Assembly (NCBI GenBank): GCA_963770375.1
Contig: CAVYPM010000028.1
Span: 62,001-126,000 of the forward strand
Direction of reading: 5' to 3'
DNA from: DASVBE01 sp963770375
GTDB taxonomy: Bacteria > Actinomycetota > Actinomycetes > Streptosporangiales > Streptosporangiaceae
DNA length: 64,000 bases
Below the pieces are notes generated by a model. That model searched no databases and had not been told where the DNA came from. It saw only the letters and a list, made by a program, of their open reading frames with translations. This document shows, piece after piece, positions 1 to 8,582 of this stretch; positions within the stretch are counted from its first letter, which is position 1, and every line of letters begins with the position of its first letter. Both the position numbers and the translations under genes were made by a program.

Positions 1-1
1 G

Positions 2-541
2 GAAGCCGCCGACCTGCGTCCCGCGCCGGGGCCGATGGGGGCGGGGGAGGCTGCTAGCGCGCTGGCTGCGGCTGGGTTCACCCCTCTGGTCGCGGCCGGG
101 GACTCTGCGCGGGTGCTGGCGGTGCGGTTGCGGGACCGGTTCGGGGACGACGGGCTAGTGGGGACCTGCGTGACCGAGGCCGGGCCGGACGGCTGGACGG
201 TGACCCTCCTGGCCATGTCGTGCCGGGCGATGGGGCGCGGTGTCATCGACGCGCTGCTGGCCTGGCTGATCGAGGCCGCGGCGCGGACCGGGGTCCGCGA
301 GCTGGCCATCCCCGCCCTTCTGACCCCACGGAACGTGCCCTTGCGGCTGGCCCTGGCGGCGGCCGGGTTCCGGGCCAGCGAAGCTGAGCCAGCCGGGGGA
401 TCCGCGGGGGAGGCGGGCCAGCGGCGGGCGGTGTTCCGGCGAGCTGTTGACGCAGGTGAGGCAGCTGATCCTGCTGGTGCTGGTGGGGAAACTGCTGCTG
501 GCGACGTGCTCAACGCCGATGAGGCGGGCGATGGTGGCTGA
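2..541 (+). CDS. FkbH-like protein, C-terminal part (5' end outside window)
   Basis: The reading frame is already open at the window edge, so the N-terminal part is missing. About 180 residues remain. They match the GNAT-like C-terminal domain of FkbH/HAD-IIIC proteins: RLRDRFGDDGLVGTC, followed by a WTVTLLAMSCRAMGRGVIDA-like stretch, corresponds to the family's 'DRFGDyGivG...fllSCRvlGRgvE.all' pattern. FkbH proteins dephosphorylate 1,3-bisphosphoglycerate and load a glyceryl unit onto an acyl carrier protein for unusual polyketide extender units. An ACP gene follows directly, which supports that role. The last 40 or so residues are an Ala/Gly/Glu-rich tail with no recognisable domain. The HAD phosphatase domain cannot be checked here. 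The family assignment is fairly firm; the exact product is unknown. Confidence 0.7.
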   Translation, partial: EAADLRPAPGPMGAGEAASALAAAGFTPLVAAGDSARVLAVRLRDRFGDDGLVGTCVTEAGPDGWTVTLLAMSCRAMGRGVIDALLAWLIEAAARTGVRELAIPALLTPRNVPLRLALAAAGFRASEAEPAGGSAGEAGQRRAVFRRAVDAGEAADPAGAGGETAAGDVLNADEAGDGG

Positions 542-592
542 CCGGCGGCAGGGGGAGGCAGGGAAGACCGGCGCGGGGCTGGCCGGCCGGGA

Positions 593-847
593 TTGGCCGG
601 CCCGGGACTGGCCGGTGAGCTGCGGGAGCTACTGGCGGAGCTGGCCGGACGGCCTGAGCTACGCACGGCGGATCTGGACCTGCCGCTGTTCGGCGCGGGC
701 ATCGGGCTGGACTCGCTGACCGGGACGCTGCTCCTGCGCGAGGTGCACCGCCGGTACGGGGTGGACGTCGCCGCCGAGGACCTCAACCTGGATGCGCTGG
801 CCTCGCTGGCCTCCCTGGCCTCCTTCGTCGAGACCCGGCGCGGGTAA
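593..847 (+). CDS. acyl carrier protein
   Basis: A protein of about 84 residues with the carrier-protein pattern GIGLDSLTGTLLLREV; the Ser of DSL is the expected 4'-phosphopantetheine attachment site. The rest (RRYGVDVAAEDL...LASFVETR) fits helices III and IV of an ACP. The only start in frame after the FkbH stop is a TTG at 593 without a clear ribosome-binding site, so the N-terminus is uncertain. The gene is in the same frame as the upstream FkbH-like gene; the two are separated by a single TGA at 539-541 and no other stop. It probably carries the acyl unit made by FkbH. A thiolase follows 41 bases downstream and is likely co-transcribed. Confidence 0.75.
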   Translation: MAGPGLAGELRELLAELAGRPELRTADLDLPLFGAGIGLDSLTGTLLLREVHRRYGVDVAAEDLNLDALASLASLASFVETRRG

Positions 848-888
848 TCTCAGCCCTAGGGCGACCTGGGCCAGGGCTGGAGGAACCG

Positions 889-2073
889 ATGAGTGCGGTC
901 TTCGCGGTGGATGCGTGCCGGACACCAATCGGCCGGATCAAGGGCTCGCTGGCCGGGGTCCGGCCCGACCATCTGGCGGCCGGGATCGTCAGCGCCCTGG
1001 TCCGCCGGAATCCCTGGCTGGATCCGGCGGCCATCGACGACGTGTACTGGGGCGCAGCCAACCAGGCCGGCGAGGACAACCGTAACGTCGGCCGGATGGC
1101 CATCCTGCTGGCCGGGCTGCCGGTGACCGTGCCCGGCGCCACCGTCAACCGGCTGTGCGGCTCGGGCCTGGACGCCATCGCCAGCGCGGCGCGCTCGATC
1201 GCCGCGGGCGACGCGGACATCTGCCTGGCCGGCGGGTCTGAGTCGATGACCAGGGCGCCGTTCGTGCTGCCCCGGGCGGCCGAGCCGTGGGCCAGGGAGG
1301 CTGGCGTGGCCGACACGCGGCTGGGGTGGCGGCTGGTCAGCCCGCAGATGAAAGAGCTGTACCCGCCGATCACGCTGGGCGAGACGGCCGAGAACGTCGC
1401 CGCTAAGTACGGCGTGACCCGCCTGATGCAGGACGAGTTCGCGCTGGCCAGCCACCAGAAGGCGGCCGCCGCCCAGAACGCGGGCCGGCTGGCCGAGGAA
1501 ATTGTCGCCGTCGATACCGGGCGCGGCGAGGTCACCGCGGACGAGGGCATCAACGCCAGTCTGACCATGGACGAGCTGGCCGCGAAGAGGCCCGCCTTCC
1601 GCAAGGACGGCACCGTCACCGGCGGCAACTCCTCGCCGCTCAACGACGGCGCGGCCGGCCTGCTGCTGATGTCCGAGCGCGCGCTGGCCGCCTCCGGCGC
1701 GCAGCCGATCGCCAGGTACGCGGGCACCGCCACGGCCGGAGTGCACCCGGACTACATGGGCATCGGGCCGGTCCCCGCCATGACCAAGGTGCTGGACCGG
1801 GCCGGCTGGCAGGTCGCCGACCTGGAGCTGGCCGAGGTCAACGAGGCGTTCGCGGCGCAGGCGGTGGCCGTACTGGCCGAGCTGAAGCTCGACCCGGCCA
1901 CGGTCAACGTGAACGGCGGGGCGATCGCGATCGGCCACCCGCTGGGCTGCTCCGGCGCCCGGATCACGACCGCGCTGCTGCACGAGATGCGCCGCCGCGG
2001 CGCCCGCCGCGGCGCGGCCACCATGTGCATCGGCGTCGGCCAGGGCATCGCCACCCTGTGGGAGGCGAGCTGA
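889..2073 (+). CDS. thiolase, 3-oxoadipyl-CoA thiolase (PcaF)-like
   Basis: A 394-residue thiolase of normal length. The nucleophilic Cys lies in NRLCGSGLDA (about residue 90), the catalytic His in GGAIAIGHPLGCSGAR (about 350) and the second Cys in MCIGVGQG near the C-terminus. The text RTPIGR...RPDHLAA...NQAGEDNRNVGRMA resembles PcaF-type 3-oxoadipyl-CoA thiolases more than FadA. Family members cleave or form 3-ketoacyl-CoAs. No other beta-ketoadipate genes are visible, and the neighbours are FkbH and an ACP, so a role in building or releasing a small acyl product is as likely as aromatic catabolism. ATG start with a strong GGAGGA site 7 to 8 bases upstream. Confidence 0.85.
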   Translation: MSAVFAVDACRTPIGRIKGSLAGVRPDHLAAGIVSALVRRNPWLDPAAIDDVYWGAANQAGEDNRNVGRMAILLAGLPVTVPGATVNRLCGSGLDAIASAARSIAAGDADICLAGGSESMTRAPFVLPRAAEPWAREAGVADTRLGWRLVSPQMKELYPPITLGETAENVAAKYGVTRLMQDEFALASHQKAAAAQNAGRLAEEIVAVDTGRGEVTADEGINASLTMDELAAKRPAFRKDGTVTGGNSSPLNDGAAGLLLMSERALAASGAQPIARYAGTATAGVHPDYMGIGPVPAMTKVLDRAGWQVADLELAEVNEAFAAQAVAVLAELKLDPATVNVNGGAIAIGHPLGCSGARITTALLHEMRRRGARRGAATMCIGVGQGIATLWEAS

Positions 2074-2130
2074 CCAGCGCCGGCCCAGCTGGCTTACCCG
2101 GCGCGACCGAGAGGCAGGAGGGAACTGACG

Positions 2131-2793
2131 GTGCATCCCGGCGGGACCCCGCTGACGGAGCCGGCCGCGCCGCCGGAGCTGCCGTCGCGCGTGCTGACCG
2201 TGCCCAACGCGCTGAGCCTGGCCCGGCTGGCCGGGGTGCCGTTCTTCTTCTGGCTGGTGGTGTACGGCCCGCAGACTCTCACCAGCGACGCCTGGGCGGT
2301 GGTCCTGCTCTTCGTGGCGGGCGCGACCGACTGGCTGGACGGCAAGATCGCCCGGGCGCTGAACCAGTACAGCAAGCTCGGCGCGCAGCTGGACCCGGCC
2401 GCGGACCGCTGCTACATCGTGGCCACGCTGATCGCGCTGGCCATCAGGGAGATCATCCCGTGGTGGCTGGTCGGCCTGCTGGTGGCCCGCGAGCTGGTGC
2501 TCGGCGTGGCCCTGCTCCGGCTGCGGTCGGCCGGCTGGGAACCGCTTCAGGTCAGCTTCGCGGGAAAGACCGCCACGTTGTGCCTGATGTACGCGTTCCC
2601 GCTGCTCCTGCTGGGTGCGCACGCGGGTACGGTGCCGGAAATCGCGCGGATCGCCGGTTGGTCGATGGGGATCTGGGGAACGGCCCTGTACTGGATCGCC
2701 GCTGGGCTCTACCTGACGCAGACCGCCCGGCTGCTGCGGGCCGGCCGACCAGGTCAGGCGGGGCTGGCCCGCGGCGGCGCCCCGCCGGGCTGA
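2131..2793 (+). CDS. CDP-alcohol phosphatidyltransferase, PgsA-like membrane protein
   Basis: A 220-residue membrane protein with the CDP-alcohol phosphatidyltransferase signature D-G-x2-A-R-x8-G-x3-D-x3-D, seen in DWLDGKIARALNQYSKLGAQ followed by LDPAADR. It has about five to six hydrophobic segments. It transfers a phosphatidyl group from CDP-diacylglycerol to an alcohol; glycerol 3-phosphate or another polyol is the likely acceptor. In mycobacteria a pgsA2 gene lies a few genes before garA, as here. GTG start at 2131 after GGAGGGAA. The exact acceptor alcohol cannot be read from the sequence. Confidence 0.8.
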   Translation: MHPGGTPLTEPAAPPELPSRVLTVPNALSLARLAGVPFFFWLVVYGPQTLTSDAWAVVLLFVAGATDWLDGKIARALNQYSKLGAQLDPAADRCYIVATLIALAIREIIPWWLVGLLVARELVLGVALLRLRSAGWEPLQVSFAGKTATLCLMYAFPLLLLGAHAGTVPEIARIAGWSMGIWGTALYWIAAGLYLTQTARLLRAGRPGQAGLARGGAPPG

Positions 2794-2850
2794 GCCGCGG
2801 GGTCGCGGCCGGGGCGGGCTCGTTCATCGGGGAAGGGAGTGCGGCGAGCT

Positions 2851-5349
2851 GTGAAGGCGGTTGTGATGGCCGGCGGGGAGGGCACCCGGCTGCGCCCGAT
2901 GACCGCGAACCAGCCCAAGCCGCTGCTGCCGGTGGCCAACCGGCCGATCCTGGAGCACGTGCTGCGGCTGCTCAAGCGGCACGGCTTCACCGAGACCGTG
3001 GTCACCGTGCACTTCCTGGCCTCGCTGGTGCGGAACTACTTCGGCGACGGCGACGACGTGGGGATGAGCCTGCAGTACGCCACCGAGGAGATGCCGGCCG
3101 GCACCGCGGGCAGCGTGAAGAACGCCGAGGACGAGCTGCGCGACGGGCCGTTCCTGGTCATCTCCGGGGACGCGCTGACCGACCTGAACCTGACCGAGAT
3201 GGTGCGGTTCCACAAGCGCAACGGCGCGCTGGTCACGGTGGGCCTGACCCGGGTGCCCAACCCGCTGGAGTTCGGCATCATCATCGTCGACGACGAGGGG
3301 CGCATCCAGAGGTTCCTGGAGAAGCCGACCTGGGGCCAGGTGTTCTCGGACACGGTCAACACCGGCGTGTACGTGATGGAGCCCGAGGTGCTCGCCGAGG
3401 TGCCCTCCGGCGAGGCCGTGGACTGGTCCGCGGACGTGTTCCCGCGGCTGCTCAAGCAGGGCGCGCCGCTGTTCGGGTGGATCGCCGACGGCTACTGGGA
3501 GGACGTCGGCACGCACGAGAGCTACCTGAAGGCCCAGGCCGACGTGCTGTCCGGCCGGGTCGAGGCGGACATCGCCGGGTTCGAGGTGTCGCCCGGGCTG
3601 TGGGTGGCCGAGGGCGCCGAGCTGGACCCGGAAGCGATCCTGTCCGGGCCGCTGTGCATCGGCGAGTACGCCAAGATCGAGGCCGGCGCCCAGCTCCGCG
3701 AGTTCACCGTGATCGGCAACAACGTGGTCGTCAAGGAAGGCGCGTTCCTGCACCGCGCGGTCGTGCACAACAACGTCTACGTGGGCCAGGGCGCCACCCT
3801 GCGCGGCTGCGTGATCGGCAAGAACACCGACGTGATGGCCGCGGCGCGGATCGAGGAAGGGGCCGTGGTCGGCGACGAGTGCCTGATCGAGCCGGAGGCG
3901 TACCTGTCCGCCGGGGTCAGGGTCTACCCGTTCAAGACCATCGAGGCCGGCGCGGTGGTCAACGCCAGCGTGATCTGGGAATCCCGCGGGCAGCGCACCC
4001 TGTTCGGACCGCGCGGGGTGTCCGGGCTGGTCAACGTGGAGATCACGCCGGAGCTGTGCGTCCGGCTGGCCAGCGCCTACGCCACCACGCTGAAGAAGGG
4101 CTCGGTCGTCACCACGTCACGGGACGTGTCCCGGGCGGCCCGGGCGCTGAAGCGGGCCGTGCACAGTGCGCTGAACGCCAGCGCGATCAACGTGTCCGAC
4201 CTGGAGGCCCAGCCCCTGCCGGTGGCCAGGTACGAGACCGCCCGCGGCGAGTGCAGCGCGGGCATCGCGCTGCGCACCACCCCGGGCGACCCGGAGTCGA
4301 TCGACATCCTGTTCCTGGACAGCCAGGGCGCCGAGGTGTCCATGGCGCAGCGGCGCCGGATCGAGCGGGTGTTCTCCCGGCAGGAGTACCGGCGGGCGTT
4401 CCCCGGCGAGATCGCCGAGCTGACCTACCCGCCCCGGGTCCGCGAGTCCTACGCCCGCGACCTGCTGCAGTGCGTGGACATGAGCGGGGTGGCCGACGCC
4501 GGGATGAAGGTCGTGGTGGACTGCGCGGGCGGGACCGTGTCGCTGGTGCTGCCCGTCCTGCTCGGCCAGATCGGCATGGACGTGCTGACCGTCAACAACC
4601 AGCTGGACGAGCGGACCCCGACCCAGTCGCTGGCCCAGACCCGGGCCGGCCTGCAGCGGCTGGCCGACCTGGTGGCCTCGTCCCGGGCCGACTTCGGGGT
4701 CCGGTTCGACCCGGTCGGCGAGCGGATCATGCTGGTCGACGACAAGGGCGGGATGATCAGCGACGACCGGGCGCTGCTCGTCGTGCTCGACCTGATCGCG
4801 GCCGAGCGCCGGAAGGGCCGGGTCGTGCTGCCGGTCACCACCACCCGGGTGGCCGACCAGGTCAGCAAGTACCACAAGGTCACCGTGGAGCGGACGACCA
4901 CCTCACCGGCCGCGCTGGCGCAGGCCACGGCCGGCGACGACGTGATCTTCGCGGCGGACGGCCGGGGCGGGTTCGTCGTGCCGGAGTTCAGCCGGACCAT
5001 CGACGGCATCGCGGCGTTCGTCCGGCTGCTCGGCCTGGTCGCCAGGACCCGCCTCACGCTCAGCCAGATCGACGCCAGGATCCCGGTCGCGCACCTGCTC
5101 AAGCGGTCCATGCCGACCCCCTGGGCGGCCAAGGGCAGCGTGATGCGGACGCTGGTGGAGGCGGCCGCCGGGCGGGACGTGGACACCACCGACGGGGTGC
5201 GGGTGATCGAGCCGGACGGCTCCTGGGTGCTGGCCCTGCCCGACCCGTCCGACGCGGTCACCCACCTGTGGGCCGAGGCCTGGGATCCGGACAGCACCCA
5301 TGCGCTTCTGGACGAATGGGCGGCTATCGTCGACAGCGCCGGTCGCTGA
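2851..5349 (+). CDS. sugar-1-phosphate nucleotidyltransferase fused to a degenerate phosphomannomutase-like domain
   Basis: About 832 residues. Residues 1-235 are a nucleotidyltransferase with the signature VVMAGGEGTRLRPMT...PKPLLPVANRPI, as in mannose-1-phosphate guanylyltransferases. Residues 245-370 are hexapeptide-like repeats (left-handed beta helix). Residues 380-830 align in layout with phosphomannomutases, but the phosphoserine loop TASHNP is replaced by TTPGDP, the DGDGDR metal loop reads FDPVGER, and no GExSGH sugar loop is seen. The second half is therefore probably non-catalytic. Actinomycetes commonly carry 830-residue proteins of this kind, annotated as GDP-mannose synthesis enzymes. 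GTG 2851 is preferred over GTG 2839, because the GGAAGGG site at 2831-2837 leaves only one base before 2839. Confidence 0.82.
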   Translation: MKAVVMAGGEGTRLRPMTANQPKPLLPVANRPILEHVLRLLKRHGFTETVVTVHFLASLVRNYFGDGDDVGMSLQYATEEMPAGTAGSVKNAEDELRDGPFLVISGDALTDLNLTEMVRFHKRNGALVTVGLTRVPNPLEFGIIIVDDEGRIQRFLEKPTWGQVFSDTVNTGVYVMEPEVLAEVPSGEAVDWSADVFPRLLKQGAPLFGWIADGYWEDVGTHESYLKAQADVLSGRVEADIAGFEVSPGLWVAEGAELDPEAILSGPLCIGEYAKIEAGAQLREFTVIGNNVVVKEGAFLHRAVVHNNVYVGQGATLRGCVIGKNTDVMAAARIEEGAVVGDECLIEPEAYLSAGVRVYPFKTIEAGAVVNASVIWESRGQRTLFGPRGVSGLVNVEITPELCVRLASAYATTLKKGSVVTTSRDVSRAARALKRAVHSALNASAINVSDLEAQPLPVARYETARGECSAGIALRTTPGDPESIDILFLDSQGAEVSMAQRRRIERVFSRQEYRRAFPGEIAELTYPPRVRESYARDLLQCVDMSGVADAGMKVVVDCAGGTVSLVLPVLLGQIGMDVLTVNNQLDERTPTQSLAQTRAGLQRLADLVASSRADFGVRFDPVGERIMLVDDKGGMISDDRALLVVLDLIAAERRKGRVVLPVTTTRVADQVSKYHKVTVERTTTSPAALAQATAGDDVIFAADGRGGFVVPEFSRTIDGIAAFVRLLGLVARTRLTLSQIDARIPVAHLLKRSMPTPWAAKGSVMRTLVEAAAGRDVDTTDGVRVIEPDGSWVLALPDPSDAVTHLWAEAWDPDSTHALLDEWAAIVDSAGR

Positions 5350-5375
5350 CCCGGCTGGCGTGACACAATCGGTCG

Positions 5376-5395
5376 GACCGCTGACAACAGCGGTC
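5376..5395. terminator. perfect hairpin after the nucleotidyltransferase gene
   Basis: GACCGCTG, a four-base loop (acaa), then CAGCGGTC: an 8-bp perfect stem 26 bases after the stop codon at 5349. There is no T-run, so it would be an actinomycete-style terminator or an RNA processing stem. The rest of the gap 5350-5667 holds an open frame in phase with the FHA gene but no recognisable domain. Confidence 0.45.
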
Positions 5396-5667
5396 ACCGG
5401 AGGAGCGGCCTCATGTGGCGAAGGCGTCGCGACAACGCCCCGGTAGCCCCTAAACGAGCGGAGGCGCCGGGTCGCGGCGGCGTGTCCGCGGCCCGCCCGG
5501 GCGGCAGCGAGCGAGAGGGCTGGCGGGCCCGTGCGCGTCGGTTGGACGCCCGGCCGGCGGCGCAGGTAGCGTTGAAGCCGTCAGCGGAGTTCGCGAGACG
5601 AGGCACCCAGACCGACGTGGCACCCGCTCCGGTCGCGTGGCCGCCGGAGGAGAGGCTCGGTACTGAG

Positions 5668-6216
5668 ATGCCCAGTGTCTACTGCACCGGGTGCGGCAGG
5701 GCAAACCCCGCGGGGGCGCGCTTCTGCTCGCACTGCGGAACGTCACTGGCGTACGCCGGGGCCGAGCGCGGCAGCGAGACCACCGGCATCATCCCCGCGC
5801 TGGGCAGCGACCAGCATGAGGCTGAACCCTCCGACGACCCCCTCGCTGATCCGGCCACGCTGGCCGCGCTGCCCCCGGACACCGCGCTGCTGGTGGTCCG
5901 CCGCGGGCCGAACGCGGGCAGCCGGTTCCTGCTGGACAGCGACCTGACCACGGCCGGGCGGCACCCGGAAAGCGACATCTTCCTCGACGACGTGACCGTG
6001 TCCCGGCGGCACGCCGAGTTCTACCGGCAGGGGAGCAGGTTCACCGTGCGGGACGTGGGCAGCCTGAACGGCACCTACGTGAACCGGGAGCGGATCGAGG
6101 AGGCCGAGCTGACCGGCGGGGACGAGGTCCAGGTGGGCAAGTTCCGGCTGATGTTCCTGCTCGGCCCGCACTCGGCGGCGGAGTACGGCGGCGGAGGCGC
6201 GCAGGTCGGGGGATGA
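5668..6216 (+). CDS. garA: GarA-like protein: zinc ribbon plus FHA domain
   Basis: 182 residues. The N-terminus has a four-Cys zinc ribbon (YCTGCGRANPAGARFCSHCG), then a linker containing ETTG. The FHA domain follows, with GRHPESDIFLDD, VSRRHAEF and GSLNGTYVN as phosphothreonine-binding landmarks. GarA/OdhI proteins are phosphorylated by PknB/PknG on an ETT motif and then inhibit 2-oxoglutarate and glutamate enzymes; the SETTG here may be that site. The gene order with the following MerR, DUF151 and MerR genes matches the Rv1827-Rv1830 neighbourhood. ATG 5668 has GGAGGAGAGG upstream. A longer in-frame start at 5413 also has a good site (GGAGGAG) and would add 85 basic, low-complexity residues, so the start is not certain. 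Confidence 0.8.
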   Translation: MPSVYCTGCGRANPAGARFCSHCGTSLAYAGAERGSETTGIIPALGSDQHEAEPSDDPLADPATLAALPPDTALLVVRRGPNAGSRFLLDSDLTTAGRHPESDIFLDDVTVSRRHAEFYRQGSRFTVRDVGSLNGTYVNRERIEEAELTGGDEVQVGKFRLMFLLGPHSAAEYGGGGAQVGG

Positions 6217-7137
6217 GCGCTCAGCCTGCCCGGCCCTACCTCGGCATCGGCGAGGTGCTCGCCAAGCTCCGCGGCGAGTTCCCGGACATCAGCGTCTCGA
6301 AGATCAGGTTCCTGGAATCGGCCGGGCTGATCGCGCCCGCCCGGGCGCCATCCGGCTACCGCAAGTTCGGCGTCGACGACGTCGAGCGGCTCCGCTACAT
6401 CCTCACCGTGCAGCGCGACCAGTACCTGCCGCTGCGGGTGATCAAGGAGCGGCTGCCCGGCCCGGCCGAGCCGCTGCCCGCCCCGCCGGTGCCTGCCGCT
6501 CCGGCCCCGGTGAGCCCCCCCAGCGCAGTTTCCCCCACCACGGGTCCCCCCACGGTGCCCCCACCACGGGTGCCCCCACCGCAGTTCCCCCCACCACGGC
6601 CGCCCGGCCGGTCCCGTCTTCACCGGGGGCCAGGTGGCCCAGGACGCCCCGCGCCCCGGGCTGACCCGGCGGGAGCTGCTGGAGGCGGCCGGCATCACCG
6701 ACGACCAGCTGGCCGAGCTGGAGGACTTCGGCCTGGTCCGCCGGGACGGGCGCCGGTACGGCCCGGACGCCCTGGAGATCACCAGGACCGTGCTCGCGCT
6801 GGCGGCGTACGGCGTTCAGGCCCGGCATCTGCGCGGGGTCCGGGTCGCCGCGGAACGCGAGACCACGCTCATCGAGCAGGTCGTCGCGCCCACTTTGCGC
6901 CAGCGCAGCCCCCTCGCCCGGGCCAGCGCGGGCGCCGTGGCCAGGGAAATCGCCGACCTGTCCGTGCGATTGCACCGGGCGCTGATCGAGGCCGCGCTGG
7001 CCGAGGCCGGCCTGCCCGCCACGCCCGTGACCAGCGCCGGGACCAGGCAGGACGGGGCGAACCGGCCCGCCGCCGGAGGGCGGCAGGCCGCCGCCGGAGG
7101 CCGCCCTGGCCGCCGGTTCGGCGGGGCGAGCGCGTGA
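6213..7137 (+). CDS. ftsR: FtsR-type MerR regulator, interrupted by a frameshift in the linker
   Basis: The N-terminal half, read from 6213, is a MerR DNA-binding domain (YLGIGEVLAKLRGEFPDISV, SKIRFLESAGLI, SGYRKFGVDDVERLRYI). The C-terminal half lies in the +1 frame, from about 6610 to the stop at 7137 (LTRRELLEAAGITDDQLAEL...LIEQVVAPTLRQRSP). Together they match the two-domain Rv1828/FtsR family, which activates ftsZ and other cell-division genes. The halves are joined through a C-rich repetitive linker (6514-6600), and the length of the region is one base too long for a continuous frame. The gene overlaps garA by four bases. It is either a sequencing indel in the C-runs or a real break; since the family is conserved, error is more likely. 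Confidence 0.75.
6511..6600 (+). repeat. C-rich imperfect direct repeats inside the ftsR linker
   Basis: The unit CCCCCACCACGGG occurs three times with small changes, interspersed with runs of five to seven C. In the first reading frame it encodes a Pro-rich linker (PPPRVPPPQFPPPRPP). The apparent +1 frameshift of ftsR falls inside or just after it. Such tracts are prone both to polymerase slippage and to base-calling error. Confidence 0.7.
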
Positions 7138-7257
7138 GCCGGCCCGGCACCGGGGGCGTCCGTCCTGCCGCGGCCGGTGTACGTTGAGAGAGGGAGTGCC
7201 TGCAAGCAGGGTCCAGGGTGAGACAGCGCGACAGGCGCACGCGAGGACGGAGCCGCT

Positions 7258-7728
7258 GTGAGGCAGATGGAGGTCGTCGGCGTCCGAGTCGAGATGCCTA
7301 CGAACAACCCCATCGTCCTGCTGAAGGAGACGCAGGGGGAAAGGTACTTGCCGATCTGGATCGGCCCGATGGAGGCGACCGCGATCGCGTTTGCCCAGAA
7401 CGGCATGGTCCCGGCCCGGCCGCTCACGCATGACCTGTTCCGTGACGTGCTCGAGGCCTTCGGCGTGCAGCTGCGCACGGTCAATATCACCACGCTGCGG
7501 GACGGCATCTTCTTCGCCGACCTGATCTTCTCCAACGGCAAGGAGGTCAGCGCCCGCCCGTCGGACTCGATCGCACTGGCCCTGCGGACCGGCGCGACCA
7601 TCTTCGCCAGCGAGGAGATCCTCGACGAGGCCGGCGTGGCGATACCGGACGAGCAGGAAGACGAGGTCGAGAAGTTCCGCGAGTTCCTCGACACGATCAC
7701 CCCAGAGGATTTCGGCCGGGCCACCTGA
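7258..7728 (+). CDS. bifunctional nuclease family protein (DUF151)
   Basis: 156 residues, full length for the DUF151/bifunctional nuclease family. Recognisable stretches are LPIWIGPMEATAIAFA, RPLTHDLFRDVLEAFG and SARPSDSIALALRTGATIFA, with an acidic C-terminal tail. Family members have been reported to have nuclease activity, but the cellular function in actinomycetes is unsettled. The gene corresponds in position to Rv1829, between the two MerR-family regulators. GTG 7258 is preceded by a GAGGACGGAG stretch. The 120 bases between ftsR and this gene may hold its own promoter; none was pinned down. Confidence 0.85.
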   Translation: MRQMEVVGVRVEMPTNNPIVLLKETQGERYLPIWIGPMEATAIAFAQNGMVPARPLTHDLFRDVLEAFGVQLRTVNITTLRDGIFFADLIFSNGKEVSARPSDSIALALRTGATIFASEEILDEAGVAIPDEQEDEVEKFREFLDTITPEDFGRAT

Positions 7729-7893
7729 GCAGGGCCCGCGCCCAACTGCCGGCCGAGCCAGCTAGCGCTGTCTGTCACGATTGGCCGCTGTTGCTGCGAC
7801 GCGCCGTGGCAGGTCGTTGACGGCCCTGGCGGCGCCGGCCTACGGTGCGAGCGTGTACCCAGGGAGTGCCGTCCCGGGCCCGGAGGTGTGTGC

Positions 7894-8508
<615 letters not shown>

Positions 8509-8582
8509 CAGTGCCAGTCCTCGCTCGCAGGCCCAGCGAGCGAGGAGCCAAACCCCCGTAAACCTGGTGATAGCGTGTCCGG

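Noticed and set aside
447..719. A 90-codon open frame across the FkbH/ACP junction
   Set aside because: Overlaps two better-supported genes in another frame and has no homology pattern.
2025..5363. A very long open frame (over 1,100 codons) overlapping the nucleotidyltransferase gene
   Set aside because: It is the shifted-frame shadow of a GC-rich gene: Arg/Gly/Ala-rich, no domain, and it covers the real pgsA-like and nucleotidyltransferase frames.
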